Shown here in pieces: positions 52,948-63,600 of a stretch of DNA of 64,000 nucleotides. The stretch is taken from positions 310,001 through 374,000 of the forward strand of contig NZ_JAHESE010000002.1 of NCBI RefSeq assembly GCF_018598175.1, in the 5' to 3' direction. Under the pieces are notes generated by a model. The model worked only from the letters and a program-made list of their open reading frames with translations, was not told the origin of the DNA and did no database searches. How positions within the stretch are numbered: position 1 is the first letter of the stretch; the number at the start of each line of letters is the position of its first letter. The translations under genes were made by a program, and so were the position numbers. This DNA comes from Dawidia cretensis. Lineage in GTDB: Bacteria; Bacteroidota; Bacteroidia; Cytophagales; Cyclobacteriaceae.

Positions 52948-54315
52948 TTATTCACTTTGTCCGATCAAAAGTACGCTCCAATCAGTACAGGGATTGCTGA
53001 ACTCATAGACACCTTCGCTGTATTGGAATACAAAAGTATTGCCGCCGTTCGTCAGGTATTCAACATACTTTGTAACAGCGGCGAGGTTTTCCTCCGAAGT
53101 AGTCCCGGTACCTAACTGGCTAATCTCGGGCGCAAAATTGAATTTCACGTTGTTGCCATCGAAGATCGGTTCAAATTCCCATAACGCGTACGTAACCGTG
53201 TTGTTAGGGTTTTGTATGCGGAAGCCAATGCCGGTCAATACAGAACCGTCCGAGAGGACGGTATTATAGTAAAGCTGAAAGTGCGTCGCCGTCGGCAGAT
53301 CGGCAATGACCTGACCATATGCAGATTCGCCCAGGTAGGCAACGTTACCCACGGGCGCAGAATAAAGGTCTGTAGCCACAAAGGTAGGGCCACTGGCATC
53401 CGCCAGGGTCGTTTCCAACAGTATGTCGTCACCTGCAGACGTCACACCTTTATAGCCATGCACCGGTATCGGATCCCCACACAGGGTCAGCGTGCTGCCT
53501 TGATCGCTGTCTAGCTGTACACCTTTGATCGATGTAGTCACGCCCGCAAAAATCCCGGCCAACGGCGACTGGAGAACAATGGAATCATTCCGCAGGTAAT
53601 ATCCCGTCGTAAAATTTATCTGCTGGGTTTGATCCGTATTACTCTTCCGCGAAGCCGAGGTAAAGGTCAATCTGCGATAGGGTTCATCCAGTGATAGGTA
53701 AAAAATCAGATCCTTGTCGTCGTAGGTCATACGCAGTGAAGTGGTGATCTTTTGCAGGTCCTCCGACATGGCGGTTACCTTCTGCGCCACGTCCACGCCG
53801 AGGTCGTACAGATCGCTTTCGCTGGCCTCTGCAAACAACAACTGTGTAGCGTTGTCAGAGACATCGGTTTTGCTACTGAACAACAACGCGCCATTGTCAT
53901 TTTGACGCTGGTAAAGAAACTCAAATTCGGCGCCAAACGTCGCCCGGTCGAATTCAAAAAGATAGGCAAAGAACGAATAGTTCTCGATGATGAGCTCCAG
54001 CCCCAGCGAGCTGTCGATACGATACCCTACCGTTTGCTCATAAAACTTATTGCTCCCTACCCACAGATCGGTCTTGATCGTCACCATGTCGTTATCCTGG
54101 AACTCCAGCAGCACGAGAAATGAGCCATAGCCGTCTTCCGGGGTATAAAGCAATTTCCAGCCGTTCGCCGGCGCTGTCAACTTGCTCTTCAGATCAGCGA
54201 TCGCCTCGGCTACACGTTCGTCCGCCGACTTGTCGAATTTGTTGATGTCGTCATCCTTACACCCTGCTAAAAAAAGCAGGAAGCAGAGCCACGTCAAGGA
54301 TGTCAATTTTTTCAT
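52948..54315 (-). CDS. DUF4302 lipoprotein
   Basis: The ATG at 54315 (MKKLTSLTWLCFLLFLAGC) gives a lipobox with Cys19 and 455 residues; four extra residues upstream are possible but break the signal peptide shape. The sequence fits the DUF4302 family of Bacteroidota: AEAIADLKSKLTAPANGWKLLYTPEDGYG, then YHVGYRIDSS-like strands and a mixed alpha/beta C-terminus. Its molecular function is unknown. DUF4302 genes usually lie next to SusCD and a zinc metallohydrolase lipoprotein, as here (33 bases after the metallohydrolase stop), so a role in binding the imported substrate is plausible. Confidence 0.8.
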   Translation of the reverse strand: MKKLTSLTWLCFLLFLAGCKDDDINKFDKSADERVAEAIADLKSKLTAPANGWKLLYTPEDGYGSFLVLLEFQDNDMVTIKTDLWVGSNKFYEQTVGYRIDSSLGLELIIENYSFFAYLFEFDRATFGAEFEFLYQRQNDNGALLFSSKTDVSDNATQLLFAEASESDLYDLGVDVAQKVTAMSEDLQKITTSLRMTYDDKDLIFYLSLDEPYRRLTFTSASRKSNTDQTQQINFTTGYYLRNDSIVLQSPLAGIFAGVTTSIKGVQLDSDQGSTLTLCGDPIPVHGYKGVTSAGDDILLETTLADASGPTFVATDLYSAPVGNVAYLGESAYGQVIADLPTATHFQLYYNTVLSDGSVLTGIGFRIQNPNNTVTYALWEFEPIFDGNNVKFNFAPEISQLGTGTTSEENLAAVTKYVEYLTNGGNTFVFQYSEGVYEFSNPCTDWSVLLIGQSE

Positions 54316-54348
54316 CGGTAAATACATAATGATCGCGTGGTAAAAGGA

Positions 54349-55227
54349 TTAATCATTTAACTTTTCTTGAATAATATCGCGGACCGCCAACAAGTCCACA
54401 CCGGTATATTGCTTATAGTGCGCCAGGATTGCATCATACTTCTGCCGTATCAGCGCACGCCCTTCATTGCGGGCTATACAGGCCACCGTCGCGCAGTTCT
54501 CCTCTTCGGTATAATAACGCTCATAGAAGTCCGGGTAATAGAGAATGAACGCCACCGTCTCTGCAAAGTCTTCATTGAAAGAGCTGGTAGCATATGGCGA
54601 AACAAAGCCGCGTTCCAATGCTTCCTCCTCGGTCAGCACAAACCACGATCCGGACGAAGTATAACCATCCGGTGAAATAGTCTGATAGTTCGGGGGAAGC
54701 TTAAAGTTCTGGTGCATTACGTGCGCAAACTCATGGTAGATCGTACCCAGCTGCAAGAATAGCCACTCCTGGTCGTCCATGTCGATAAAATTGACACGCG
54801 ACAATGTGATACGCGCGCCGGCATCAGCCGTGCCCAGGATTTCCGTGCCATCGGCATTATAAATCGTCGAACCAATAAACACTACCTCCGAAGGTACATA
54901 CCGCTTAAAGAAACTGTTACCGTTTGGTACGCTTCGAAAGGGATCGATCCAATAGTCTTGCAAGAAGGTCAGCATCGGGATCACGTTCTCACGATCTGCC
55001 GGCGTGACGCGCTTGCTTTGGTCTACATAACGATCCACATAGTTATACCGGATCGCCATGTTATACGGTTCGACAAAATGCTCCTGGATATAAACGTCCA
55101 ACTCGTCGGTCGACGGAACTGTCTCTTTTTGCTTGATGTTTACGTCGTCGTTCTCATAACAGGCAGATGTCATCAGCAATGTGCCAGTGAAGAGTAACGA
55201 GGTTATTTTGGTCATGCTAGGTTTCAT
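54349..55227 (-). CDS. Zinc metallohydrolase lipoprotein (substrate-import associated, HExxH)
   Basis: The 292-residue protein has a lipobox before Cys23 (LMTSACYEN) and a zincin site: His165-Glu166-x-x-His169 (GTIYHEFAHVMHQNF) with a likely third ligand in NEDFAET near residue 223. It belongs to the metallohydrolase lipoproteins that sit in SusCD loci of Bacteroidota and are named for that neighbourhood. It should face outward or the periplasm and cut a peptide bond, though the true substrate is not known. It lies 21 bases after susD and 33 bases before the DUF4302 gene. The start could also be the Met four codons later. Confidence 0.87.
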   Translation of the reverse strand: MKPSMTKITSLLFTGTLLMTSACYENDDVNIKQKETVPSTDELDVYIQEHFVEPYNMAIRYNYVDRYVDQSKRVTPADRENVIPMLTFLQDYWIDPFRSVPNGNSFFKRYVPSEVVFIGSTIYNADGTEILGTADAGARITLSRVNFIDMDDQEWLFLQLGTIYHEFAHVMHQNFKLPPNYQTISPDGYTSSGSWFVLTEEEALERGFVSPYATSSFNEDFAETVAFILYYPDFYERYYTEEENCATVACIARNEGRALIRQKYDAILAHYKQYTGVDLLAVRDIIQEKLND

Positions 55228-55248
55228 ACAGGTGTTCAGCTAGAGTGA

Positions 55249-56709
55249 TTAACGTTCATTGGGAGTAAGTCCGCCGACATCGATGGCTGCCTGGGGTATC
55301 TGCAATACCTTGCGCTTGTCGTCAGCTTCCAGGGTGATGATGCCGCCGTCCTGTAAGAGGTGCTGCACGCGGTACCTGTAGCGCTTAATATCGAACCAGC
55401 GCAAGCCCTCGTGGATGAACTCTTTTTGCCGCTCCTCCAGGGCATACGTCAACGTTATCAACTGGTTGTTTGAGCTGCCGTAATAGTCGCGCAGCGTGGT
55501 CGTGTTCAGCGTTACGTTTGGTGCATACCGCTTACGCGCGAGGATTTGCAGATCGGCCAGCGCGGGGTTTATCTGGTTCAATTGCGCGTAGGCCTCGGCC
55601 CGGTTCAAGAGTACCTCTTCGCCATGAAACGCCGTGGCGATAGTATAGTACGTGCCCACATTCGACGTAATGCTGGTACGCTCAAACAAAAACTCGTACT
55701 TGTTCACGCAGATCCCGTTGTCGCCGCGCTGGTACACCGGATACCCCTCTGAGCTGATCCGGGCATCGTCGTCACTGTTAAAAGGGTTGATGTAGAACAG
55801 GTATTCATAAATGTTGAAGTCAGGCCAAAAGCCGACATTTACCGGGAAGTTTGTTACCTGGCGGATCATCAGCAGATTGCTTCGCTCGGTCGGCGCCGTA
55901 TACTTGCGGATAAAGTCATCATCGTTGCTGCTCTCCTTCAGCATGCCATAAATGTCTTTTACAAAAACATCCGGATTGTCACCCAGCATCTGCGTACTGT
56001 AGTCAACGCATTTTTGCCAGTCGCCTTTGTACAGATAAAAACGGGACGCAAAGGCCAACGCCGCATCGCGCGTGAAATGGTATTTCCCCGAATTAGCATA
56101 GAACGTAGCATCGACCAGTTTCAGACCAGCCAGCAAATCGTCTTCTACTATGTCGTAAACCTCCTGGACCGACAAGCGCTCGTACTGTACTAAAAAGTCC
56201 CGCTCCGGCGCAGTAGGGTAGGGAATACCCGGGTCGTCATCGGCTGTAGTGGCATTGTAGTGTTTGGCAAACAGGTTCACCAGCATAAAATGTCCATAGG
56301 CTCGTGTCAACAGCGCTTCACCCTTTACCGCGTCGCGCTGGGCCTTTTCGCCGGGCAGATCATTGATCACCGCCAGTACCTCGTTCGCGTGCGCGATGGC
56401 ATCGTATGTGGTCTCCCAGAAGTTCGTAGGAGTATCCTGGCTTACCGGAAAAATGACGTTCCATTCGTAGGCCTGCACGTGCTCCGGCAACTTGGTCGTG
56501 CCGTTAGTATAGGTTACGTTGTCTGTCATCCATTCCGTAAACGCATAGCCGCCCGAGCTATAGGCGTTGGTCAGCAACTGCGCCGCCTTTTCGGTCGTAT
56601 TCAAATCGACCCGGTTGTCCGGATTTTCCTCCAGGTATTTGTCACACCCCGTCAGCAACGTTACCCCCAGGATCAGCGACGCGCCATAGTAGATAATATA
56701 TCGTTTCAT
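55249..56709 (-). CDS. SusD/RagB family nutrient-binding lipoprotein
   Basis: The 486-residue protein has a signal peptide with lipobox Cys22 (LLTGCDKYLEENPD) and the SusD pattern: KAAQLLTNAYSSGGY, the TPR-like helices with WETTYDAIAHANEVL and RAYGHFMLVNLFAKHY, VYDIVEDDLLAGLKLVD and the C-terminal ERQKEFIHEGLRWFDIKRYR. It caps the SusC barrel as a lid on the outer face and captures the substrate. It starts 18 bases after susC. Ligand specificity is not readable from the sequence. Confidence 0.94.
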   Translation of the reverse strand: MKRYIIYYGASLILGVTLLTGCDKYLEENPDNRVDLNTTEKAAQLLTNAYSSGGYAFTEWMTDNVTYTNGTTKLPEHVQAYEWNVIFPVSQDTPTNFWETTYDAIAHANEVLAVINDLPGEKAQRDAVKGEALLTRAYGHFMLVNLFAKHYNATTADDDPGIPYPTAPERDFLVQYERLSVQEVYDIVEDDLLAGLKLVDATFYANSGKYHFTRDAALAFASRFYLYKGDWQKCVDYSTQMLGDNPDVFVKDIYGMLKESSNDDDFIRKYTAPTERSNLLMIRQVTNFPVNVGFWPDFNIYEYLFYINPFNSDDDARISSEGYPVYQRGDNGICVNKYEFLFERTSITSNVGTYYTIATAFHGEEVLLNRAEAYAQLNQINPALADLQILARKRYAPNVTLNTTTLRDYYGSSNNQLITLTYALEERQKEFIHEGLRWFDIKRYRYRVQHLLQDGGIITLEADDKRKVLQIPQAAIDVGGLTPNER

Positions 56710-56727
56710 GTGAATGCCTGTGTTAAA

Positions 56728-59700
56728 TTAAAAACCGATGTTGATTGCCGTGGTAAATAAGCGTGGTTGCGGCAAGGCCACTCCCCCCGAGGAAAAGAAC
56801 TCAGGATCTTGACCGTTGAGCTTTTTGTCCGAGTAGAGGAGGGCCAGGTTCTGACCTTCCACCGAGATCGACGCCGTGTTGGCGCCGATACGCCGTATCC
56901 ATTGTCCGGGTATGGTGTAGCTCAACCGCACCGTCTTGAGCCGTACATAGCCGCCATCGGCGACGCGTACCGTGCTTTTGTTATAAAGATCATACGCGCT
57001 CTGGTAGTCCGGATTTTCCACCGCCAGCACGCGCTGATCCAAAATCGACGGAACGTCGGTAATCAGCTCGTCGCCCGAAACAACCCAGCGGTTTACAAAA
57101 TTTCGTGACAGTGAGTTGAAGTCGGTATAGCGCGGGCTGTATGCATCGTCCAGGCGAATCTTGTAATCAAACTTAAACGACAGCAGCGCGTTCAGCGTAA
57201 ACCCTTTATAGCTAATGATGTTGGTCAAACCGCCGGCGCCACGCGGCTCCCCAGGTCCGTCGTAGTGTAAGATATTCCAGATATTCTCCCGGTCCTGCAG
57301 ATCATAGTTGTAAACAATCTCGCCGCTGCCATCATAGAAGGTGGGAATACCGCGTTGATCGAGGCCGGCAAAACGCGTGGAGTACAATCCACGCCGCGGA
57401 CCTCCCTGCACGGCGGCACCACCCTGCACAATGGCATCGCCCAGGCGCGGGTTGAAGTTCAACCGCGTGATTTTGTCTTGGGTATACCCCACGTTAAAGC
57501 CAGTGGCCCACGAAAAATTGCCAATCCGCAGGTTCTGTGTATTGATGGTAAACTCGATACCGTGCGATTGCATATCGGCATAGTTGCCATACTTATACGG
57601 ATTGCCACCCACACCGCTCGTTTGGATCAGACCGATCAGATCGTACGAGTTACGCTTAAAGAAATCCACGGTACCCGACACGCGGTTGTTCAACACCGCA
57701 TAGTCGAAGCCCACGTTAAACTCTTTCAGCTTCTCCCAGGTCAGGTCGCGGTTTTCCAAAGCATCGATGTATAAGTAGGTCTCGACATCCGACGGGCGAA
57801 GGGTCACACCGGATTGCAGGTTCAGCAATGCGCTCGTATTCGGCCCCAGGTTAGCCGAAAGACCGTACGTCGCCCGAACCTTCAGGCTGTTCAGCCAGGG
57901 AATGTTCACGAAGTCCTCTTCGGTAACATTCCAGGCGCCGCTCACATTCCACGTGGGCAGGTAACGCGAGCTCTTCGCTTTGCCCAGACGGTTGGAGCCA
58001 TCATACCGCACCGTACCGTTAAAAATATACTTGCCCTTGTACGAGTATGCCCCGTTTACAAACAATCCGGCAAACCGCTCTCTGTCCACCGCCAATGCAT
58101 ACGTACGAATACCCTGGCGGCTCAGGAACTCAATCATCTTAGGATCCAGGTTCACAATGCCACCGTTGTCATACACAACCCCGATGCCGTCCGTGCGAAG
58201 ACTCGTGCGGTTGGTATACTTGATCTCCTGGCCCGTCAATACATTGATGTGGTGGATCTCGTTAATCGTATGCGACCAGTCTAAGCTATTTCGAACATAG
58301 AAGTTTCGGAGCTCATCCTCCGTCACGTTGTTAAAGCCGCCCTCGGGCAACACCACCATCGGCAACCCGCTGGGATCATCCGGATCTTTATAAAGCAGTT
58401 GGTTGGCATCGGCAATGTATTGCGTGCCGTCGGCGCGATAAGCTTCTGCCTGGTTCGAACGCTCATGAATGACGTGCTCGCGCTTCGTGGTGGCGTGCCG
58501 CCCCATCAGTGTGCTGCGGAAGGTCAGGTTGTCCAGGATGTGGTAGGTAATATCGGCCTGCGTCGAGATATCAGCCACCGAAATATTGATAAAGTTCAGG
58601 CGCAGCTCTTCCAGAATATTGAAGGGTGCATAATTGCGGCGAAAATATTCCAGCGTGCCATCACTGGTATAGGGCCGGATAGACCGGCTGGTATTCAACG
58701 CATAGCTCAGCGGATTGATGTCAAAGTCGCGACGGAAGCGCCCCGAGATCGGGTCGAAGTCGCGGTTCTGCGTACCCGGTACCTTTTGCTCGCGATAGTT
58801 GCCCGTGAGCTTCAGATCCACCATCAGCTTCGGTGAGAATACAAACGTGTTTTTGGCCGTACCCGAATAACGTTTTACGTTGTCGGCAATCGTCTGACCG
58901 TTGTCATGCAGGTAGCTCAGGGAGTAATAGCTGCTGTGCTTGTCGGTGCCGGTCGTAAGGCTTAACGAATGTTGCTGCTGCAGCGAGAAGTCACGGAACA
59001 ACACGTCAAACCAGTCGGTATTAGCGGTTTCATATTGGTGCAGATAATCTTCATTCAGACTGCCCTCGCCGCCGGGCCCCCAGTTGATATTCTTGGCGTT
59101 GATCTCATTGAACATCTTACCCAGCGCGCCAAAGTTCTGCGCCTTTACAGACGTGGTAATGTCGATCAGGCCTTTGTCATACATCTCGCGGTATACCGAC
59201 ATCTCGTCGCCCGAGTTCAGAATGTCGAATTGCTTATAGGTAGGCCGCAGGTTCATCGAAAAGTTACCCGAATAGCTTACCCGTGTCTGGCCGCTCTTAC
59301 CTTTTTTGGTGGTAATAACGATTACACCGTTCTTGGCGCGTGTGCCGTACAACGCTGTTGCCGAAGCATCTTTCAGCACCTGGAACGACTCGATGTCGTC
59401 GGGGTTGATGCCGGCAATAGAAGAAGCCGTCAGCGTGTTGGCATTACCGGTAATGATATCGTCGGCCGCGACGTTGTTGAGGTCTTCCAGGATAACGCCG
59501 TCCACCACCCACAGCGGCTGGGTGTCGCCATTGATGGAGGTGTTACCGCGAATACGGATCTTCGGGCTCGTACCAAAGGTACCCGACACATTGTCGACGG
59601 TCACCCCGGCCACCTGGCCCTCCAGCATGCGGCTCGCGTCGTTCATACCCGTACTCTTAATATTCGCCATCTTCACCGTGGCCGTCGAACCGGTAAACAA

Positions 59701-60048
59701 CTTTCGGTCTACTTCCTGGAACCCCGTGATCACGACTTCATCCAGTTCGGTGGTCTCTGCATCCAGCGGTATATTTACAGTAGTCTGTTGACCGATGACA
59801 ACTTCGCGTGGCTGAAAGCCGATAAACGAAAAGACAAGGGTGTCACGCGAGGAGCGCGCCATCAATTCATAGACACCGTCGCCATCAGTAATGGTACCAC
59901 GATTGGTATTTTTAATACGGATGTTTACACCCGGTAGGGAGGAACCATCTTTTGCCGCTGTCACCTTTCCTGAAACCTTAAATTCCTGGGCATGTGCCTG
60001 CAGCAGAGTCCATAGGAGGAGTACTCCAAGGAGTAGAGATGTCTTCAT
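56728..60048 (-). CDS. SusC/RagA family TonB-dependent outer-membrane transporter
   Basis: The 1106-residue protein has a signal peptide (LLLGVLLLWTLLQAHAQ), a carboxypeptidase-D-like regulatory domain at about 22-100 (VSGKVTAAKDGSSLPGVNIRIKN), a plug (ELDEVVITGFQEVDRKLFTGS, then RIRGNTSINGDTQPLWVVDG) and a barrel of about 850 residues ending in a terminal aromatic residue (TTAINIGF). No STN domain is seen, so it is a plain SusC without the sigma-regulatory signalling domain. It imports a ligand held by SusD, driven by TonB. A palindrome and three TTATCC boxes lie upstream. Confidence 0.94.
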   Translation of the reverse strand: MKTSLLLGVLLLWTLLQAHAQEFKVSGKVTAAKDGSSLPGVNIRIKNTNRGTITDGDGVYELMARSSRDTLVFSFIGFQPREVVIGQQTTVNIPLDAETTELDEVVITGFQEVDRKLFTGSTATVKMANIKSTGMNDASRMLEGQVAGVTVDNVSGTFGTSPKIRIRGNTSINGDTQPLWVVDGVILEDLNNVAADDIITGNANTLTASSIAGINPDDIESFQVLKDASATALYGTRAKNGVIVITTKKGKSGQTRVSYSGNFSMNLRPTYKQFDILNSGDEMSVYREMYDKGLIDITTSVKAQNFGALGKMFNEINAKNINWGPGGEGSLNEDYLHQYETANTDWFDVLFRDFSLQQQHSLSLTTGTDKHSSYYSLSYLHDNGQTIADNVKRYSGTAKNTFVFSPKLMVDLKLTGNYREQKVPGTQNRDFDPISGRFRRDFDINPLSYALNTSRSIRPYTSDGTLEYFRRNYAPFNILEELRLNFINISVADISTQADITYHILDNLTFRSTLMGRHATTKREHVIHERSNQAEAYRADGTQYIADANQLLYKDPDDPSGLPMVVLPEGGFNNVTEDELRNFYVRNSLDWSHTINEIHHINVLTGQEIKYTNRTSLRTDGIGVVYDNGGIVNLDPKMIEFLSRQGIRTYALAVDRERFAGLFVNGAYSYKGKYIFNGTVRYDGSNRLGKAKSSRYLPTWNVSGAWNVTEEDFVNIPWLNSLKVRATYGLSANLGPNTSALLNLQSGVTLRPSDVETYLYIDALENRDLTWEKLKEFNVGFDYAVLNNRVSGTVDFFKRNSYDLIGLIQTSGVGGNPYKYGNYADMQSHGIEFTINTQNLRIGNFSWATGFNVGYTQDKITRLNFNPRLGDAIVQGGAAVQGGPRRGLYSTRFAGLDQRGIPTFYDGSGEIVYNYDLQDRENIWNILHYDGPGEPRGAGGLTNIISYKGFTLNALLSFKFDYKIRLDDAYSPRYTDFNSLSRNFVNRWVVSGDELITDVPSILDQRVLAVENPDYQSAYDLYNKSTVRVADGGYVRLKTVRLSYTIPGQWIRRIGANTASISVEGQNLALLYSDKKLNGQDPEFFSSGGVALPQPRLFTTAINIGF

Positions 60049-60096
60049 GCTGTTAGGTATGGTAATGAGTAAATTGGTAAAAAAACGTAGGGATAA

Positions 60097-60116
60097 TTAC
60101 GGAGTATCGTCCGTAA
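60097..60116. repeat. 20-bp palindrome in front of susC
   Basis: TTACGGA (60097-60103) and TCCGTAA (60110-60116) form a perfect seven-base inverted repeat with spacer GTATCG, starting 49 bases upstream of the susC ATG. It may be an operator or a 5'-UTR hairpin. Confidence 0.6.
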
Positions 60117-60140
60117 GAAGGGATGGGAACAGTTGGGCGT

Positions 60141-60188
60141 TTATCCAACGGTACGACGCGGTTATCCGCCGGCATCGGAGTTTTATCC
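60141..60188. repeat. Three TTATCC boxes at exact 21-bp spacing upstream of susC
   Basis: TTATCC occurs at 60141, 60162 and 60183, each exactly 21 bp (two DNA turns) apart. The first two also share CGG starting 8 bases after the box start. On the susC strand they read GGATAA. This is a classical arrangement for side-by-side binding of a regulator. Confidence 0.5.
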
Positions 60189-60523
60189 ATTTGTAAACCC
60201 CTGGAAACGCTGTTTTTATAGAAAGTCGTGAGAGGTCGTGCTTGATGATGTAAAAATCTTCCCATAGGCCCATCCGCTAGTTTCTAAAATTAGCCAATTA
60301 CCTCACAAATTCAAGTGAAATTGTGACGGTGTCGCAACTTTATATGCCTGGATAAAGACATTTCCCAATAAAATCCGGACGACATCCCTTCTTTCCGAGA
60401 CGAGAATTTTGAGTTAAGTGTCTGTTTTGGTATCGATTTAGGCCCAATTTTTTAAACCATCCGACTTACATTCTTGCACTTTAACACCGGATTAGTCGGG
60501 TTCGGCGATCAGGTAATATTTCG

Positions 60524-60540
60524 AACCTTTTGTAAAGGTT
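60524..60540. repeat. Seven-base inverted repeat in the divergent region
   Basis: AACCTTT, TGT, AAAGGTT forms a perfect dyad 92 bases upstream of the PKD-repeat gene, followed by TCTTTTG. Operator or hairpin; no more can be said. Confidence 0.4.
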
Positions 60541-60631
60541 TCTTTTGCGCCGGTACTTCGATTAACGGCGTCTTTCATGTTCTATAGGCTGGCCTTTGAT
60601 CGGTAGATAAGTGTGCAACCGGTATAATGGG

Positions 60632-63600
60632 ATGGGTCTAAAAAAAGCTTTACTCTCTATTTTTTTAATTTGTGGGGCAGTCTACTATGCGCATGCGCAG
60701 TGTAACATGCTACGCCCGACAATTTCCGTTGATTTCGATACGGATCAGGACTGCGCGCCCGTGTCAGTCACACAATTCCAGGTGACATACTCGTTCTCCA
60801 CGCCGCAAGTTCCCGGATCCATCGCCATCCTCTATGAATGGAATGACCCCGCGAACTCCACAACACTCGTTACGGGCGCAGGTTTAATTGTCGGTGGTGG
60901 TGGTACCGAATTTACCGCCGACGCGAGCTTCACCTATAACACCAACAACGATTGTAGCATTATACCCACAGCCTACATCGTCATTAATGGCGCAGTTTGC
61001 CCAACATCCATCCAGCGTCAGAGCGCTTTCTTTTGGAGCACCGATGATGAGGGCAACGGCCAGGTCGAAATGGCGCCAGAGACCTGGGATGTGTGTTATA
61101 ACAACCCCGTCACAAATGCTATCTTCCGTGATGCCTCAGAGTTTAATTGTAATATTATCGTTGAACCCGACGTGCCCAACCGCGGGGCGCGGCACGTACA
61201 GTTTGTGTACGGCACAAATCACAACGCGGCGGCTACTATTCGTAACCTGACATTGACCGATGGTGGCCCGCAGGCGTTGACGAATGCCACCGGCAACCTG
61301 GTCAGTCCGCAGACCCGAGGGGCGGTGCTACCCGTAACAGCGGCATACTTCGGCCCCGTCGAGATAGTACCCGTACCGGCAGATGGGCCCATCTCAGCGT
61401 CATTCCCCATGAATGCACCCGCTGACGCAGCCAACGCCGTCGGCAATCGCTTTGAAGTCACCATGTTTAATTGGAACGTGTGTAATCCCTGGAATGGCAA
61501 CAACGCCAATCCCAACTACGAAGATGCCATCGTCACGCGCGGATATGTGGAGATCGTAGCCGCGCCCGTACCGGACTTCTTCACACGCAACGGCGCCGGC
61601 ACGACCACCACCAACTTCTGTATCGACGAAGATATCTTCTTTCGCAATCAAACCACCGGCGCCGGAAACATCGGTTATACATGGGAGTTTTACAATGATG
61701 CCGCCGGTACCGTACTGTTAGAAACCAGTAACGATGCGAACCCGGTCTTTTCGTATCCCACGGGTGGCGTTAAGCTCATCCGCTTGCGTGTCCGCAATGC
61801 ATCAGCTCAGGGCACTTGTGACGCCGAGATCACACACACGGTAAACATCACACCCTCCCTGGTAGCCGCCATTGGCCTAACCGATCCACTTACCAACGTG
61901 CCGTTGACCAACCGGGACTTCTGCCAGGAAACCGCAGCGCCGTTCACCAACTTCGGGGTGCGCTTCACCGACGTCTCCACAGGCACCGCCACCCCTACGA
62001 CGGGCCGGCGATGGGAATTCTTTGATGCGTCGAACAACTTGATCCTGGAGGAACCCTCTGGCGGCGGGTTTTCAACGACATTACTGGGACCGTTCGATCG
62101 CCCCTTTATCGCACCGGGTCTTTACCGCATACGACTCACAGTACGCGACAACCTAACCCTTTGTACAACGACAGACACGGACACGATACGCGTATACGAA
62201 AAGCCGGAACCCAACTTTACCTTCAATCGGGTCTGCGTCGGTACCGCCACGCATTTCATAGATGCCACTACGCTCGATCCCATTCTTGCCGAAGGCATCA
62301 CCCTGCGTGAGTGGGACATGGACTATGACGGCAGCTTCGACAAAGACCCAGCGCTCGACGATGAGATAGAGTTTGACTATACCTACGCCACCGCCGGCAC
62401 GCGTCGGGTCGCCCTCCGTGTCGTAACCGGTGGCGGCTGTGAAGTGATTATCGTAAAGCCCAATGTTATTGTAGACCCCAAACCGCTCTCCACCTTCACG
62501 GCCGATCGCCTCTCGGGCTGTAGCGTGTTGACGGTCAACTTTACCAACACGGCCGCCGGTCAGACGGCCACCATCCAGGAATATCGTTGGGAGATTGATA
62601 ACGGCAGCGGAGCAGGCTTCCAGGTAGACTCCGTACAACGGCCTACCGATCCGGGCTTTAACGGTCAGTATACACGCGATTTCGTCAATACAACACTCAT
62701 TAACGTGGACTACCGGGTGCGGCTGCGTGCCGTCACCACCCGCGGCTGCGATTCCGTTTCTGCACCCATTACAATCACCGTATTCCCGGGGCCTGCCGCC
62801 GGCTTCGTGTCGCTCAACTATTCGCCCTTCAACGACAACTGCTCCCCGGTAGAAGTAGACTTTGCCGTGGACACCGAAACGCAGTCCATGAATCCGTCAG
62901 AATATATCTGGACCATCGCCGACATTTCCGGTCAGCTGGATCAGATTAGCACCGGCGCCACGCCCGCGTTTAACTACGAGTTTCAAAACACGACCCAGGC
63001 CATTCGTGACTTCACCGTCACGCTTCGCGCCGTACTGCCCAGCATGTGTTATGGCGACTCGACAGTCTCGATTCGTATCAATCCCGTACCATCATCAGCG
63101 TTTACCTACGACACGGTATCCTATACATGCGACAGCGTCGTGCTTCATCTCGACGCTACGCAAAAAGGTCTGCAGGCATACAACTGGCGCATTACCATCA
63201 ATGGCGTGGTCATGGCCACACCCACCGGCGACAATCTCGATTATACCATTCCGCGATCGACAACGGTAGACCAGAACGTCGTCATCCGACTCATCACCAC
63301 CAACTTTGCCAATTGCCCCAGCCCACCGACGACGCACAACGTTCTCATTCCGCGAAACCCGGGCATCAGTGCCTCCTTTACAGCGTTGCCAACGGATCAA
63401 ACGCTGCCCAATTCCACCGTCACCATAACCAACACCAGTACACCCGGCCCGTGGGATTATCTATGGAACTTCGGCGACAGTACAACCTCTACCGACCGCG
63501 ACGCCCCCCCGCATACATATACTACTTTTGGCACCTATACCATCACGTTGACGGTACGCGACAATGATTGTATCGACGAACACGTTGAGACGGTTACCAT

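Larger units (their letters stand above)
60049..60631. other. Divergent intergenic region between susC and the PKD-repeat gene
   Basis: This 583-base gap serves two divergent genes and has no convincing coding frame. It holds, from the susC side, a 20-bp palindrome, three TTATCC boxes at 21-bp spacing and, near the PKD gene, an AACCTTT/AAAGGTT dyad. The middle is AT-rich. I do not see an exact TAnnTTTG box for either gene. Confidence 0.6.

Noticed and set aside
57814-59937. Plus-strand open frames opposite susC
   Set aside because: Same shadow effect; susC has a continuous, motif-rich frame on the minus strand.
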